Below, one piece after another: positions 43,646 to 52,034 of a DNA stretch of 64,000 nucleotides (position 1 is its first letter; each line of letters starts with the position of its first letter). Source of the stretch: G963674665 sp963674665 (GTDB lineage Bacteria; Desulfobacterota; Desulfovibrionia; Desulfovibrionales; Desulfovibrionaceae). Location: assembly GCA_963674665.2 (NCBI GenBank), contig CAXXPL010000005.1, positions 124,001-188,000 on the forward strand, read 5' to 3'. Both the position numbers and the translations under genes were made by a program. The notes beneath the pieces are model-generated. The model saw only the letters and a list, made by a program, of their open reading frames with translations, made no database searches and was not told the origin of the DNA.

Positions 43646-45892
43646 TCAGGGTTCCTCGGGGAGGATCATCACCAGCACATCGTCGATCTCGGAGAGGCGC
43701 TGCATGGTGATGGGATCGCTCTTTCCGCCGCTGATGAACATTGTGCCGCTGAACTTCTGCGTGAAGTGCACGTGCAGATCCTCGGGGCGGATGTAGCGGA
43801 GCTTGCCCGCGGAGATCATGAGCATGTTGCCCTGCCCCTTTGGATTGGGAACCAGTATGCACTTGCGCCCCTGTATGCGTCCGCCGCGCAGCAGACCGGT
43901 GACGGTCTGCAGAAGTTGCAGCTCGTTGACGGGCTTGGGCAGCGAGACGTCCCCGCCGGAGCTCTCTCGGTAGGGGTAGGCGGAGAGGACGATGACCGGA
44001 ATGTCCTTGGTCAGGGGGTTCTCCCGCAGACGCCTGATGGCCTCGCGACCGTCGATGCCCGGCATCATGAGGTCCATGATGATGCAGTTCGGCAGCAGCT
44101 CCTCGGCCACATGAAGGGCGGTTTCCCCATCCGCCACGGTGACGATGCGGAACCCTTCGTCCAGGAAGAGCTGTTCCAGGTAGTCGCGGATGCCCGGGCT
44201 GTCGTCCACAGCGAGAATCAACGGGATTTCGGAGCTTTCGGGACCGGCGATGGTCAGCAGAACGTCCTGTTCGTCCTTGTCCCTGAAGGTCTTGGCCACG
44301 GGGATGCGAAATTTGAAGATGCTGCCTTCCTCCTGCTTGGACTCCACCCAGATGCGGCCGTCGTAGTGCTCGACGATCTCCTTGCAGATGGCCAGACCCA
44401 AGCCCGTGCCGTCGGTGGTGCCCCTCTCGCCGCGCTTTTCCAGCTGGTGGAACTTGTCGAAGATTTTGGCAACTTCCTGGGGCGGGATGCCGTTGCCGGT
44501 GTCCGCCACCCGGATCTCTATGAATTCATCGTCTATGTTGTCGGCTTCCACCGTCACTGAGCCTTGCTCCGTGAACTTGGCGGCATTGTTCAGCAGGTTG
44601 ACCATAACCTGGAGCATGCGGTCCACGTCCACGAAGACCAGGGGCAGCTTGTCCGGTACATTGGAGGTCAGGACCAGGTTTTCCTTCTTGTCGAACTGCC
44701 CCCTGACCGAGTGGCAGGCGTGGAGCACGAAATCCGTGACCGGTACGAGCTTGTCGCGCCATTCCACCTTTCCGGCCTCGATCTTGGTCAGGTCCAGGAA
44801 GTCGTTGATGAGCCGGGTCATGCGCTCGCCTTCCTGGCTCATGACCTCCAGGTTCTTGGTGATCCGCTGGGCGTACTTGTTCAGGGCAGGAGCTTTCAGA
44901 GCCTCATCGGAAAAGCGTTCCGTGAAGATTCTGCCGGTTATCTTGGCGAACCCCACCAGGGAGGTGAGAGGGGTCCTGAGTTCGTGGGACACGGAAGTGA
45001 GGAACGAGGATTTGATCTCGTCCAGGTGTCGGAGCTGCTGGTTGGAGTATTCGAGCTCCTCGTTCTTGCGCACCAGTTGCCTGGTGCGTTTGCGGACCAG
45101 GAATTCGAGCTGGGCATAGCGCTTCACCAGCGACGCCACCATGTCTGTCTGGGTGATGATGCCCTGGACGTCGTCGTTTTCGTCGGTCACCACGAGGTGA
45201 CGCACGCCGAGATCGTCCATCATGTTCACGGCCTCGAAGGCGAACTTGTCAGGAGAGATTCCACGCACAGGGGTGCTCATGACTCCCTTGACCGGCTTGT
45301 CACCAGCGCCGGACTCCTCCACCATCAGTCGTGTCACGTCCCGCTCCGTGAGAATGCCCAAGGCGCGGGTGGTTCCGTTCATAACCAGGACGCAGCTGAC
45401 GGACTTGTCGGCCATGGTGCGCAGGGCTTCCCTGATGGATGCCTCGGGAGCCACTGTCACCATCTTGCTGGACATGACTTCACGCACCGTCTTGATTTCG
45501 GAGAGGTACTCCTCGCCAAGGCGGTGCATCAGATCGCTGAAGGTCTTGATGCCCACGGCCTTGCCCTTTGCGTCCACGATGACCAGGTGGCGGATGCCCT
45601 TGCCGCTCATCAGCGAGTAGGCCGCGAACAGGTCTTCGCGTTCGCTGATTGTCACGACACTGCCGCTCATGACATCTCGGACAAGGTACTCCTCTTCGCT
45701 CAGTCCTGTACGGTCCATGAACCTGGCCAGATCGCGTTCGGTGAGGATGCCTACGGGGTCATCCCCCCTCGTTACAAGGAGACAGGAGATTTTTTCCCGA
45801 AGCATGAGCCGGGCGGCTTCGGATAAAAGCATGTTGGGAGTGACCGTGATGACGTGGGTAGGCATGATCCTTCTCGATAAATCGTGTTCCAT
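43646..45892 (-). CDS. Hybrid histidine kinase with four CBS domains
   Basis: A 748-residue cytoplasmic kinase. Four CBS domains (starts at about residues 8, 70, 135 and 200; motifs GILTERDLARFM, GIKTFSDLMHRL, GILTERDVTRLM, GIITQTDMVASL) sense a ligand, often an adenosine nucleotide. Then come a coiled coil, HisKA (SVSHELRTPLTSL near 303), HATPase (DTGNGIPP, GLGLAICKEIV) and a receiver with IIMDLMMPG near 607, plus a C-terminal segment of unknown fold. The ATG 45892 is chosen; an internal ATG at 45865 is possible. It lies just upstream of, and in the same direction as, the PAS kinase gene, 42 bp apart. Confidence 0.85.
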   Translation of the reverse strand: MEHDLSRRIMPTHVITVTPNMLLSEAARLMLREKISCLLVTRGDDPVGILTERDLARFMDRTGLSEEEYLVRDVMSGSVVTISEREDLFAAYSLMSGKGIRHLVIVDAKGKAVGIKTFSDLMHRLGEEYLSEIKTVREVMSSKMVTVAPEASIREALRTMADKSVSCVLVMNGTTRALGILTERDVTRLMVEESGAGDKPVKGVMSTPVRGISPDKFAFEAVNMMDDLGVRHLVVTDENDDVQGIITQTDMVASLVKRYAQLEFLVRKRTRQLVRKNEELEYSNQQLRHLDEIKSSFLTSVSHELRTPLTSLVGFAKITGRIFTERFSDEALKAPALNKYAQRITKNLEVMSQEGERMTRLINDFLDLTKIEAGKVEWRDKLVPVTDFVLHACHSVRGQFDKKENLVLTSNVPDKLPLVFVDVDRMLQVMVNLLNNAAKFTEQGSVTVEADNIDDEFIEIRVADTGNGIPPQEVAKIFDKFHQLEKRGERGTTDGTGLGLAICKEIVEHYDGRIWVESKQEEGSIFKFRIPVAKTFRDKDEQDVLLTIAGPESSEIPLILAVDDSPGIRDYLEQLFLDEGFRIVTVADGETALHVAEELLPNCIIMDLMMPGIDGREAIRRLRENPLTKDIPVIVLSAYPYRESSGGDVSLPKPVNELQLLQTVTGLLRGGRIQGRKCILVPNPKGQGNMLMISAGKLRYIRPEDLHVHFTQKFSGTMFISGGKSDPITMQRLSEIDDVLVMILPEEP

Positions 45893-46343
45893 CGGTGCAG
45901 GCGCCCTTGGACTGATGTTTGGATTCAAACGCTTCCCCCTTGAGCGACAATGGAATTGTACCGATTGTTTTTGCATTGGGCAAAGGAAACCTGAGCAGGA
46001 CATGTGGTGGAATATATTATTTGTGGTTCTGGTGAGATATAGCACAATGGTGCTTCGAATAAAACGGGCAATGGAGCATTGTGTTTTTTTAATATGGTGA
46101 AATAATAGTTTTTTGGGAAGGATTATGTGTTTTTGAGCAGAATACAAGGTGTTGTGTAAGCAAACTTGAAGAATTGTCTTGGAAAACATATGAATTGTTT
46201 TATGCGTGAACGTCGGATTCAGGGAATCGTGGATTGTATTATTTCATTATTCGCGTACAGAGTCGGGGTGTTTCCAAATGCAACGAAAAGGCCCGCCAAA
46301 GGCGGGCCTGAGAGTACTTTCGGACGTTGAGACGCGTGTATCG
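45893..46343. other. AT-rich intergenic region before the CBS kinase
   Basis: Contains the rocD terminator (46290-46308) and about 300 bp of AT-rich sequence. No gene is seen; the promoter of the CBS kinase should be here. Confidence 0.4.
46290..46308 (-). terminator. Terminator of the ornithine aminotransferase gene
   Basis: GGCCCGCC, three-base loop, GGCGGGCC, followed on the minus strand by TTTTCG. It is 35 bases past the stop. Confidence 0.85.
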
Positions 46344-47543
46344 CTACTGGCTCAGGATCGGGGTGATGCGCTCCATTGCCCAATCGATGTCATCTTTGGT
46401 GATCACCAGGGGAGGGGCGAAGCGAATGATGTTGTCGTGGGTCTCCTTGCAGAGCAGTCCGCTCTCCTTGAGTTTTTCGCAGTACTGCCTGGCGCCGCCG
46501 GCCTGTTCGTGGAATTCCACGCCGATGAGCAGGCCCCGGCCGCGCACCTCCTTGATCTTGGGATTCGCGATGTCCCGCAGTTCGCTCATGAAATACTCGC
46601 CCATGGCGGCCGCGTTCTCCACCAGCCCGTCCTGAACCAGGACCTTGAGGGCGGCGCGGGCCACAGCGCAGGCCAGGGGGTTGCCACCGAAGGTGCTGCC
46701 GTGTTCGCCGGGCTTTAGCACGCCCAGGACCTCTGTGTTGGAGAGGACCGCGGATACGGGGTAGAAGCCGCCGGACAGGGCCTTGCCTATGAGGGTGAGG
46801 TCCGCCTCAACGCCCTCGTACTCCTCGGCCAGAAGCTTGCCCGTGCGCCCCAGGCCGGTCTGGATCTCGTCGAAGATGAGTACGACGCCCTTGTCGGAAC
46901 AAATCTTGCGCACAGCGCGCAGGTAGCCTTCGGGCGGGATGATCACACCGGCCTCGCCCTGGATGGGTTCCACCAGGAAGCCCACGGTGTTCGGGGTGAT
47001 GGCCTGTTCCAGCGCGGCGGCGTCGCCAAAGGGAATGGTCTTGAACCCCGGAGTGAAGGGGCCGAATCCGGACTTGGCCGTGGGATCCGTGGAAAAGCTG
47101 ATGATGCTGATGGTGCGGCCGTGGAAATTGTTTTCGCAGACAATGATCTCGGCCTGTCCTTCGGGCACGCCCTTGACCTGGTATCCCCACTTGCGCACGG
47201 CCTTGATGGCGGTCTCCACCGCCTCGGCGCCGGAGTTCATGGGCAGGACTTTGTGCGAGTTGGTGAGTTCGCAAAGCTCCTTGTAGAACAAGGACAGCTG
47301 GTCGTTGCGGAAAGCGCGGGAGGTGAGGGTGAGCTTCCTGGCCTGCTCGAACATGGCCTCCATGATGACCGGGTTGCAGTGCCCCTGATTCACCGCGGAG
47401 TAGGAGGAGAGGCAGTCCATGTAGCGGTTGCCTTCCACGTCCCAGACCCAGATCCCTTCGCCTTTGGAGAGCACAGCATCGAGTGGCTTGTAGTTGTGGG
47501 CGCCGTAAAGATCTTCCAGTTGGATGTAGTCACTAGCCTTCAT
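46344..47543 (-). CDS. rocD: Ornithine--oxo-acid aminotransferase
   Basis: A 399-residue class III PLP aminotransferase that converts ornithine and 2-oxoglutarate to glutamate semialdehyde and glutamate. Visible are NSGAEAVETAIKAVRKWG, ENNFHGRT, FDEIQTGLGRTGK and the PLP lysine in IGKALSGGFYPVSA near residue 253. The first 20 residues (YGAHNYKPLDAVLSKGEGIWVWD) match the ornithine enzymes better than ArgD. A GGAGGAAAA ribosome site precedes the ATG. It is a single-gene unit with its own terminator. Confidence 0.9.
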   Translation of the reverse strand: MKASDYIQLEDLYGAHNYKPLDAVLSKGEGIWVWDVEGNRYMDCLSSYSAVNQGHCNPVIMEAMFEQARKLTLTSRAFRNDQLSLFYKELCELTNSHKVLPMNSGAEAVETAIKAVRKWGYQVKGVPEGQAEIIVCENNFHGRTISIISFSTDPTAKSGFGPFTPGFKTIPFGDAAALEQAITPNTVGFLVEPIQGEAGVIIPPEGYLRAVRKICSDKGVVLIFDEIQTGLGRTGKLLAEEYEGVEADLTLIGKALSGGFYPVSAVLSNTEVLGVLKPGEHGSTFGGNPLACAVARAALKVLVQDGLVENAAAMGEYFMSELRDIANPKIKEVRGRGLLIGVEFHEQAGGARQYCEKLKESGLLCKETHDNIIRFAPPLVITKDDIDWAMERITPILSQ

Positions 47544-47755
47544 GATTTTCCTCCATGGGCGTGCTCAGGAGCACGCCAGAGTCGTGCTGCCCGGGCCGGC
47601 CCAGAGGACGTCGTCGCGTCAGAAAAATTGGCCGCATCCAGCCGGGATGTTAAAGAAACAAAAGCTGAATTGGTCCTAAGGCTACCCCCCGGAAAAAAAC
47701 ATGTCAAATGCTTGGCCGAAAGATTTTGATGTTTGGAAAAATAATGCAGGGAGTA

Positions 47756-47792
47756 CGAGGGGGAGCATCCGTTGAAAATGATCTCCCCCTCG
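47756..47792 (-). terminator. Terminator of leuCD
   Basis: CGAGGGGGAG and CTCCCCCTCG form a ten-base-pair stem extended inward by CAT/ATG. The minus-strand sequence after it is T-rich (TTATTTTTCC). Confidence 0.75.
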
Positions 47793-47817
47793 CACGATTA
47801 TTCTTTGAAATGTAGAA

Positions 47818-48321
47818 CTAGAGCTTGCCCTGCTCCTTCAGAAGTTTTTTCACATGGGGCAGGAGACCACCGTCCTCGATGAGGCCGCGTACGAACTCGG
47901 GGTAGGAGGGGAAGGGGAATTCCCCGGCAGGGGCGTGGATGACATGGGCGTCAAAGTCCACGGTGACCTCTTGCCCGGCCTGGATGGCGTCCACGGCATC
48001 GGGGCAGACAATGGTGGGCAGCCCCAGGTTCAAGGCGTTCCGGAAGAATAGTCGGGCAAAACCCTTGGCAATGATGGCGCCCACGTCGTTGATCTTCAGG
48101 CATTTCACGGCCATCTCGCGGGACGAGCCGCAGCCCCAGTTCTTGCCCCCTACGATGACGTCACCAGCCCGGACGTTGGGCGCGAACTCCTCGTCCAGGT
48201 CGGCAAGGGCTGCCAGCGCGACTTCGTCGTCGGACAGGAGATTGTGGGTGAAGCGGCCGGGGTAGATCACATCCGTGTTCACGTCGTCGCCGTACTTCCA
48301 TGCCTTTCCCGTTGTCTTCAT
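47818..48321 (-). CDS. leuD: 3-isopropylmalate dehydratase small subunit
   Basis: A 167-residue protein with the aconitase swivel domain (MKTTGKAWKYGDDVNTDVIYPGRF, GGKNWGCGSSREMAV). With LeuC it interconverts 2- and 3-isopropylmalate in leucine synthesis. Its ATG overlaps the leuC stop by four bases. No leuA or leuB is visible; homoaconitase-like subunits look alike, so the exact substrate is less certain. Confidence 0.9.
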   Translation of the reverse strand: MKTTGKAWKYGDDVNTDVIYPGRFTHNLLSDDEVALAALADLDEEFAPNVRAGDVIVGGKNWGCGSSREMAVKCLKINDVGAIIAKGFARLFFRNALNLGLPTIVCPDAVDAIQAGQEVTVDFDAHVIHAPAGEFPFPSYPEFVRGLIEDGGLLPHVKKLLKEQGKL

Positions 48322-49577
48322 GACAGTGCCTCCCGGGGGTCGCTGATCTTGCCTTGCACCGCGGACCAGGCCACGGTGGCCGGGCTCGCCAGGTAGATGT
48401 CGCTCCCCTTGGAGCCCATGCGCCCATTGAAGTTGCGGTTGGCGGTGGAGATGCATACCTCGCCGGGGGCGAGCAGGCCGCCGTACACCCCAGCACAGGG
48501 GCCGCAGCCCGGACTGTTCACGGTGCATCCCGCTTCCACCAGGTCCTGGATGATGCCTTCCTTCATGGCCTCGACAAGGACGCCCCTTGAGACGGGGTAG
48601 ACCAGGGTGCGCACGGCCACCCGTTTGCCCCTGAGAATGTCAGCGGCGATGCGCAGGTCTTCCAGCCTGGCGTTGGTGCAGGTGCCCAGGAACGCCTGGT
48701 CGATGGGCGTCCCGGCGACCGAGGACACAAGGGCGTGATTGTCCACCTTGCAGGGCTTGGCCACGCCGGGCTCCAGGGTGGAGAGGTCGTACTCCAGCGT
48801 GCGTTCGTATGTGGCGTCCGCATCGGCCCAGATATCCCCGGAGCGGGAACTTTTCACCTTGCCGGCCAGAAAGTTGCGAACAATGGCGTCAGGCTTGCAA
48901 ACGGCGTTTTTCGCGCCCATCTCCACGCCCATGTTGCAGATGGTCATGCGTTCGGATACGGACATTGCCTCGATGCCCGGTCCGTGGAACTCCACCGACC
49001 TGTAGTCCGCGCCGTCCGCGCCCATGTCGCCGATGACCCTGAGGATGAAGTCTTTGGCAAACACGCCTCGCGGCAGGGAGCCATGGGCGATTATCTTGAT
49101 GGAGTCGGGCACCAGGAACCATATTTGCCCCGTGGCCCAGACCGCCGCCATGTCCGAACTGCCCACGCCCGTGGAGAACGAGCCCATGGCGCCATGGGTG
49201 CAGGTGTGGCTGTCAGTGCCCACTGTTATCAGGCCCGGAGCAGCGAATCCCTCCTGGCACATGATCTGGTGGCACACACCCCCGTCGTGATGCAGGTCGA
49301 AGAAGTGGGTGATGCCCTGTTTGTGGGCGAATTCGCGGATTATCCTCTGGATTTCGGCGTGGATGGTGGAATTAGCGGGAGTGGTGTGGTCCAGGATGAG
49401 CACGATTTTTTCCGGGTTCCATACCTTTTTCAGGCCGATAGTATTGAAGGTTTTGGCAACAGTTGCGCCGTTTTCATGGCTCATGCAAAAATCCGGTTCC
49501 ACCACGGCCACATCGCCCCTCCGTACGGGGGTGCCGTTGGCCTTGGAAAGTATTTTTTCAGCAAACGTCTGTCCCAT
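48318..49577 (-). CDS. leuC: 3-isopropylmalate dehydratase large subunit
   Basis: A 419-residue aconitase-family protein of the short, two-subunit type. Cluster cysteines are in GTCTNARLEDL and in GCGPCAGVYGG, and the SHENGA, GTDSHTCTHGAMG and YRSVEFHGPGIEAM motifs are present. The [4Fe-4S] cluster acts as a Lewis acid in dehydration. A GGAGAAAA site precedes the ATG. The gene leads leuD in an operon with a four-base overlap. Confidence 0.92.
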   Translation of the reverse strand: MGQTFAEKILSKANGTPVRRGDVAVVEPDFCMSHENGATVAKTFNTIGLKKVWNPEKIVLILDHTTPANSTIHAEIQRIIREFAHKQGITHFFDLHHDGGVCHQIMCQEGFAAPGLITVGTDSHTCTHGAMGSFSTGVGSSDMAAVWATGQIWFLVPDSIKIIAHGSLPRGVFAKDFILRVIGDMGADGADYRSVEFHGPGIEAMSVSERMTICNMGVEMGAKNAVCKPDAIVRNFLAGKVKSSRSGDIWADADATYERTLEYDLSTLEPGVAKPCKVDNHALVSSVAGTPIDQAFLGTCTNARLEDLRIAADILRGKRVAVRTLVYPVSRGVLVEAMKEGIIQDLVEAGCTVNSPGCGPCAGVYGGLLAPGEVCISTANRNFNGRMGSKGSDIYLASPATVAWSAVQGKISDPREALS

Positions 49578-49866
49578 TGGGATTTTCTCCGAGTTGGACT
49601 GTCCTGAGATGCAATCCAGGTTGTATTTTGGCGTGCCCCGTCAAAGGGTAGCTGGCAAGGGCGGGAGCGACCGGAAGGAAGTCCGCGGTGTCATATACTG
49701 AAGGCGGGCGCCGGGAGCCTGCTGCTGAAACAGGGCAGAAGGCGGAATGTGGAAAAAGCTACTCCGCGCTGGAAAACGTGTCAATTTTCGGAAAGGTGTG
49801 CGGGACCGATAAACTGTTTTGGCGAAAACCAGTTGCCGTCATGGATAAGTGACTTCGCGCATCGCG

Positions 49867-50775
49867 TTATCTTGCCGTCCACTCTGGTTCCACGCGCTCA
49901 AAACATTCGTAGCTTGCCAGTATTTCATTAAGCCGTTTTTCGATGTCCTGCATGGTTTCGGGATGGAATTTCATGGTCCAGACAACGGTGGAGATAATGC
50001 TCATGGCAACATAAACGGAAATTGTCAGGCAGGATTGGCGGTCAATGCCATTCTCGCCGAAATACCCCTGTATCTCGCCACGCGCGAATGCTCTGCTGAC
50101 AGGCCAGGTGAACCATTCGAGCTTGACGAATTCGTGCAGGGGGTCTCCCCAGTCAAACCTGTTGAAGTCCAGAATTCCGCCATAGTTGCCATCGGCAATG
50201 ACTATGTTCCCCAGATGAAAGTCGTCATGCTGCAGCCTGTCGACTCCAGTGCCGATTGAATCGAAATTCAGCTCAATGAATTGTATGACCTTGTCGTCGT
50301 TGTCGAACCGGTAATCCTGTGCAAGATATTGGTCGAGGTACTGTTTGTGTTTTGCCAGCTTCCTTTGTTTCCAGCTGGAAGAATCATTCACCTGGCGGTT
50401 GATTCTTTTGAGGTCCTGACCTGCCTGGAAACCAATGGCGTATTGTGTTTTCTCATCAAACTCCTGTATGGTTTCTTCCGCATCCTGGCCAGGAAGGTAG
50501 TGGAACAGGCTGAAAACAGAGTCATTCTGTTCATCGGAAAATATGTCGATGGGCTTGTTGCAGTTGACGCCTGAGCTATGAAGCGTTCGCATCACATCGA
50601 ATTCAAGCTTTTTCCTGTCCAAAAGGCGTAGCGGGGCGACTCGCAGCAGGAGTTCATCCCTCCCGGTTTTGATCCAATACTTTTTTTCGATCGAGAATCC
50701 TTTCTCGATCTGTGTTAACTCTTGGATATCCTCCAGTTTATGCTCCATGATTGTCCGGACATTGTGGCAAGGCAT
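49867..50775 (-). CDS. Aminoglycoside/choline-kinase-like phosphotransferase
   Basis: A 302-residue protein of the APH family. The catalytic loop reads LQHDDFHLGNIVI and the metal-binding motif ILDFNRFDWGDPLHEF. The substrate could be a drug, a sugar or a small alcohol; the genome context (alone, next to cooA) gives no clue. Start is the ATG at 50775 with AGGA upstream; the alternatives are a GTG at 50796 and an ATG at 50748. GC content is lower than the neighbours, so it may have come by transfer. Confidence 0.8.
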   Translation of the reverse strand: MPCHNVRTIMEHKLEDIQELTQIEKGFSIEKKYWIKTGRDELLLRVAPLRLLDRKKLEFDVMRTLHSSGVNCNKPIDIFSDEQNDSVFSLFHYLPGQDAEETIQEFDEKTQYAIGFQAGQDLKRINRQVNDSSSWKQRKLAKHKQYLDQYLAQDYRFDNDDKVIQFIELNFDSIGTGVDRLQHDDFHLGNIVIADGNYGGILDFNRFDWGDPLHEFVKLEWFTWPVSRAFARGEIQGYFGENGIDRQSCLTISVYVAMSIISTVVWTMKFHPETMQDIEKRLNEILASYECFERVEPEWTAR

Positions 50776-50813
50776 GAGGATATCCTGGCAGTTCACCTGG
50801 TTGGGGGTGCGCA

Positions 50814-50837
50814 GATGACATATAAACAGCTGTCATC
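50814..50837. promoter_or_regulatory. Inverted repeat upstream of the APH-like gene
   Basis: GATGACA, ten bases, TGTCATC: a perfect seven-base inverted repeat 39 bp before the APH-like start. It could be an operator. No binding protein can be named. Confidence 0.4.
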
Positions 50838-51174
50838 ATCTGGTTTCGTTTCCCGAAAAGATATACGGTATCCTTTCTATAGCAACACTGATGACGCTTC
50901 AAGCCTGTTGTGACGGTTGCCGGCACGCAGCAATGAACGGCTGCCTCACCTTGAAGTCAATGATCTCAGCTTTTTTCTCGATGGCTGTAAATTTCGTTTT
51001 GGTGCGCCCCATTGCTGGGCGGTGCTTGCTCGGCCGATGTCTGCAACGCGCGATGGTGGAAAAGTGCTTGAACGCTGGTTGCTACGGAGAAAACAACTTG
51101 AAAATTGATGCTGGCCTCAAAATCGTGTTTGCTGTAAATTCATCCCAATGGACCCATAATTCACCGGAGGGAAC
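50838..51174. other. Region between the APH-like gene and cooA
   Basis: No gene seen. It includes the promoter of cooA and the divergent promoter of the APH-like gene, together with a GGAGGG ribosome site for cooA at its end. Confidence 0.4.
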
Positions 51175-51834
51175 GTGAAGACCAGGCTCATGGGTATCAA
51201 TATCCTGGAGCGGCTCGAACAGCCGGAGCTGGCCGGGCTGCGAAAGGAGTTTCTCAAGCGCACCTATCCCAAAGGCGCCATGATTTTCGAGCCGCATCAC
51301 ACGGACAATCTGGTATTCATTGTGGCCCAGGGTCAGGCACGGCTTTTCCTGGCCTACGGAGAAAAGGAGTTCACCCTCTCCATCCTCGAGCCCGGGGATA
51401 TCTACTCCACCCACACCCGCGCCTATGTCCAGGCCATCGAGAAGGTCACCCTGCTGAAAATGCCCACCGAGCGCTTCGGCGAGCTGTTGGCCATGTACCC
51501 GGACATGAACAGGACCATGGTCCTGGTGCTGGGGGATATCCTGCGCAGCTCCCTTGGCATCATCCATTCCCTTGTGTTCAAGGACATTCCCCGCAGGGTC
51601 GCGGAGTTCCTGTATGTTGCCGCCCAGGACCACGGGGAGACGAACGGCCGGGGCTGCCGTGTGCGCCTGGGCGTCACCATGGAGCAGCTCGCCAACATTG
51701 TGGGCTCCACACGTCAGAGCGTCTCCGAGACCATGAGCAGGTTCGAGCGGGAGGAGCTCGTACTGCGCGAGGGGCGCGGCGTGTATCTCATTCCGGACAT
51801 CGATGCGTTACAAGCCTTTACCGGTGAAGAATAG
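51175..51834 (+). CDS. cooA: CooA-like CO-sensing transcription regulator
   Basis: A 219-residue CRP/FNR-family protein. The heme region GDIYSTHTRAYVQAIEK aligns with GDMFCMHSGCLVEATER of Rhodospirillum rubrum CooA: the distal His (His77 there) is kept, Cys75 is Ser. The N-terminal Pro2 is also missing. The helix-turn-helix (TMEQLANIVGSTRQSVSETM) and the following GRGVYLIP match CooA well. In CooA, CO binding to heme switches on DNA binding. Start is a GTG with GGAGGG upstream. cooS follows, with a matching palindrome in its leader. Confidence 0.82.
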   Translation: MKTRLMGINILERLEQPELAGLRKEFLKRTYPKGAMIFEPHHTDNLVFIVAQGQARLFLAYGEKEFTLSILEPGDIYSTHTRAYVQAIEKVTLLKMPTERFGELLAMYPDMNRTMVLVLGDILRSSLGIIHSLVFKDIPRRVAEFLYVAAQDHGETNGRGCRVRLGVTMEQLANIVGSTRQSVSETMSRFEREELVLREGRGVYLIPDIDALQAFTGEE

Positions 51835-51908
51835 GCCGGTACTATTTTTATCAAATTTTCCCGCCAACTTCCCGTAGTATCAGAAAGTTTCAATTTGTTT
51901 CAATCATG

Positions 51909-51951
51909 TGTCGGATACCCGACAGACATGCTTCCCCTGGTTGGCTACATT
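51909..51951 (+). promoter_or_regulatory. CooA-type binding site and promoter of cooS
   Basis: TGTCGGATACCCGACA (51909-51924) is a perfect palindrome that fits the TGTCG-N6-CGACA pattern of CooA sites. A -10-like TACATT at 51946-51951 would put the start near 51958, so the site centres near -41.5, the class II activator position. Confidence 0.65.
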
Positions 51952-52034
51952 GTCGCAAGGAACAGAACTCCTGTGGTGACAACACACATTGGCGTGTGAG
52001 CGTATCTATAAGTTCCAACCAAAGGGAGGACGGC

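Noticed and set aside
48318..49577. Naming the aconitase pair as homoaconitase
   Set aside because: The short large subunit also fits that family, but no lysine-pathway gene is near; leuCD remains the simplest call.
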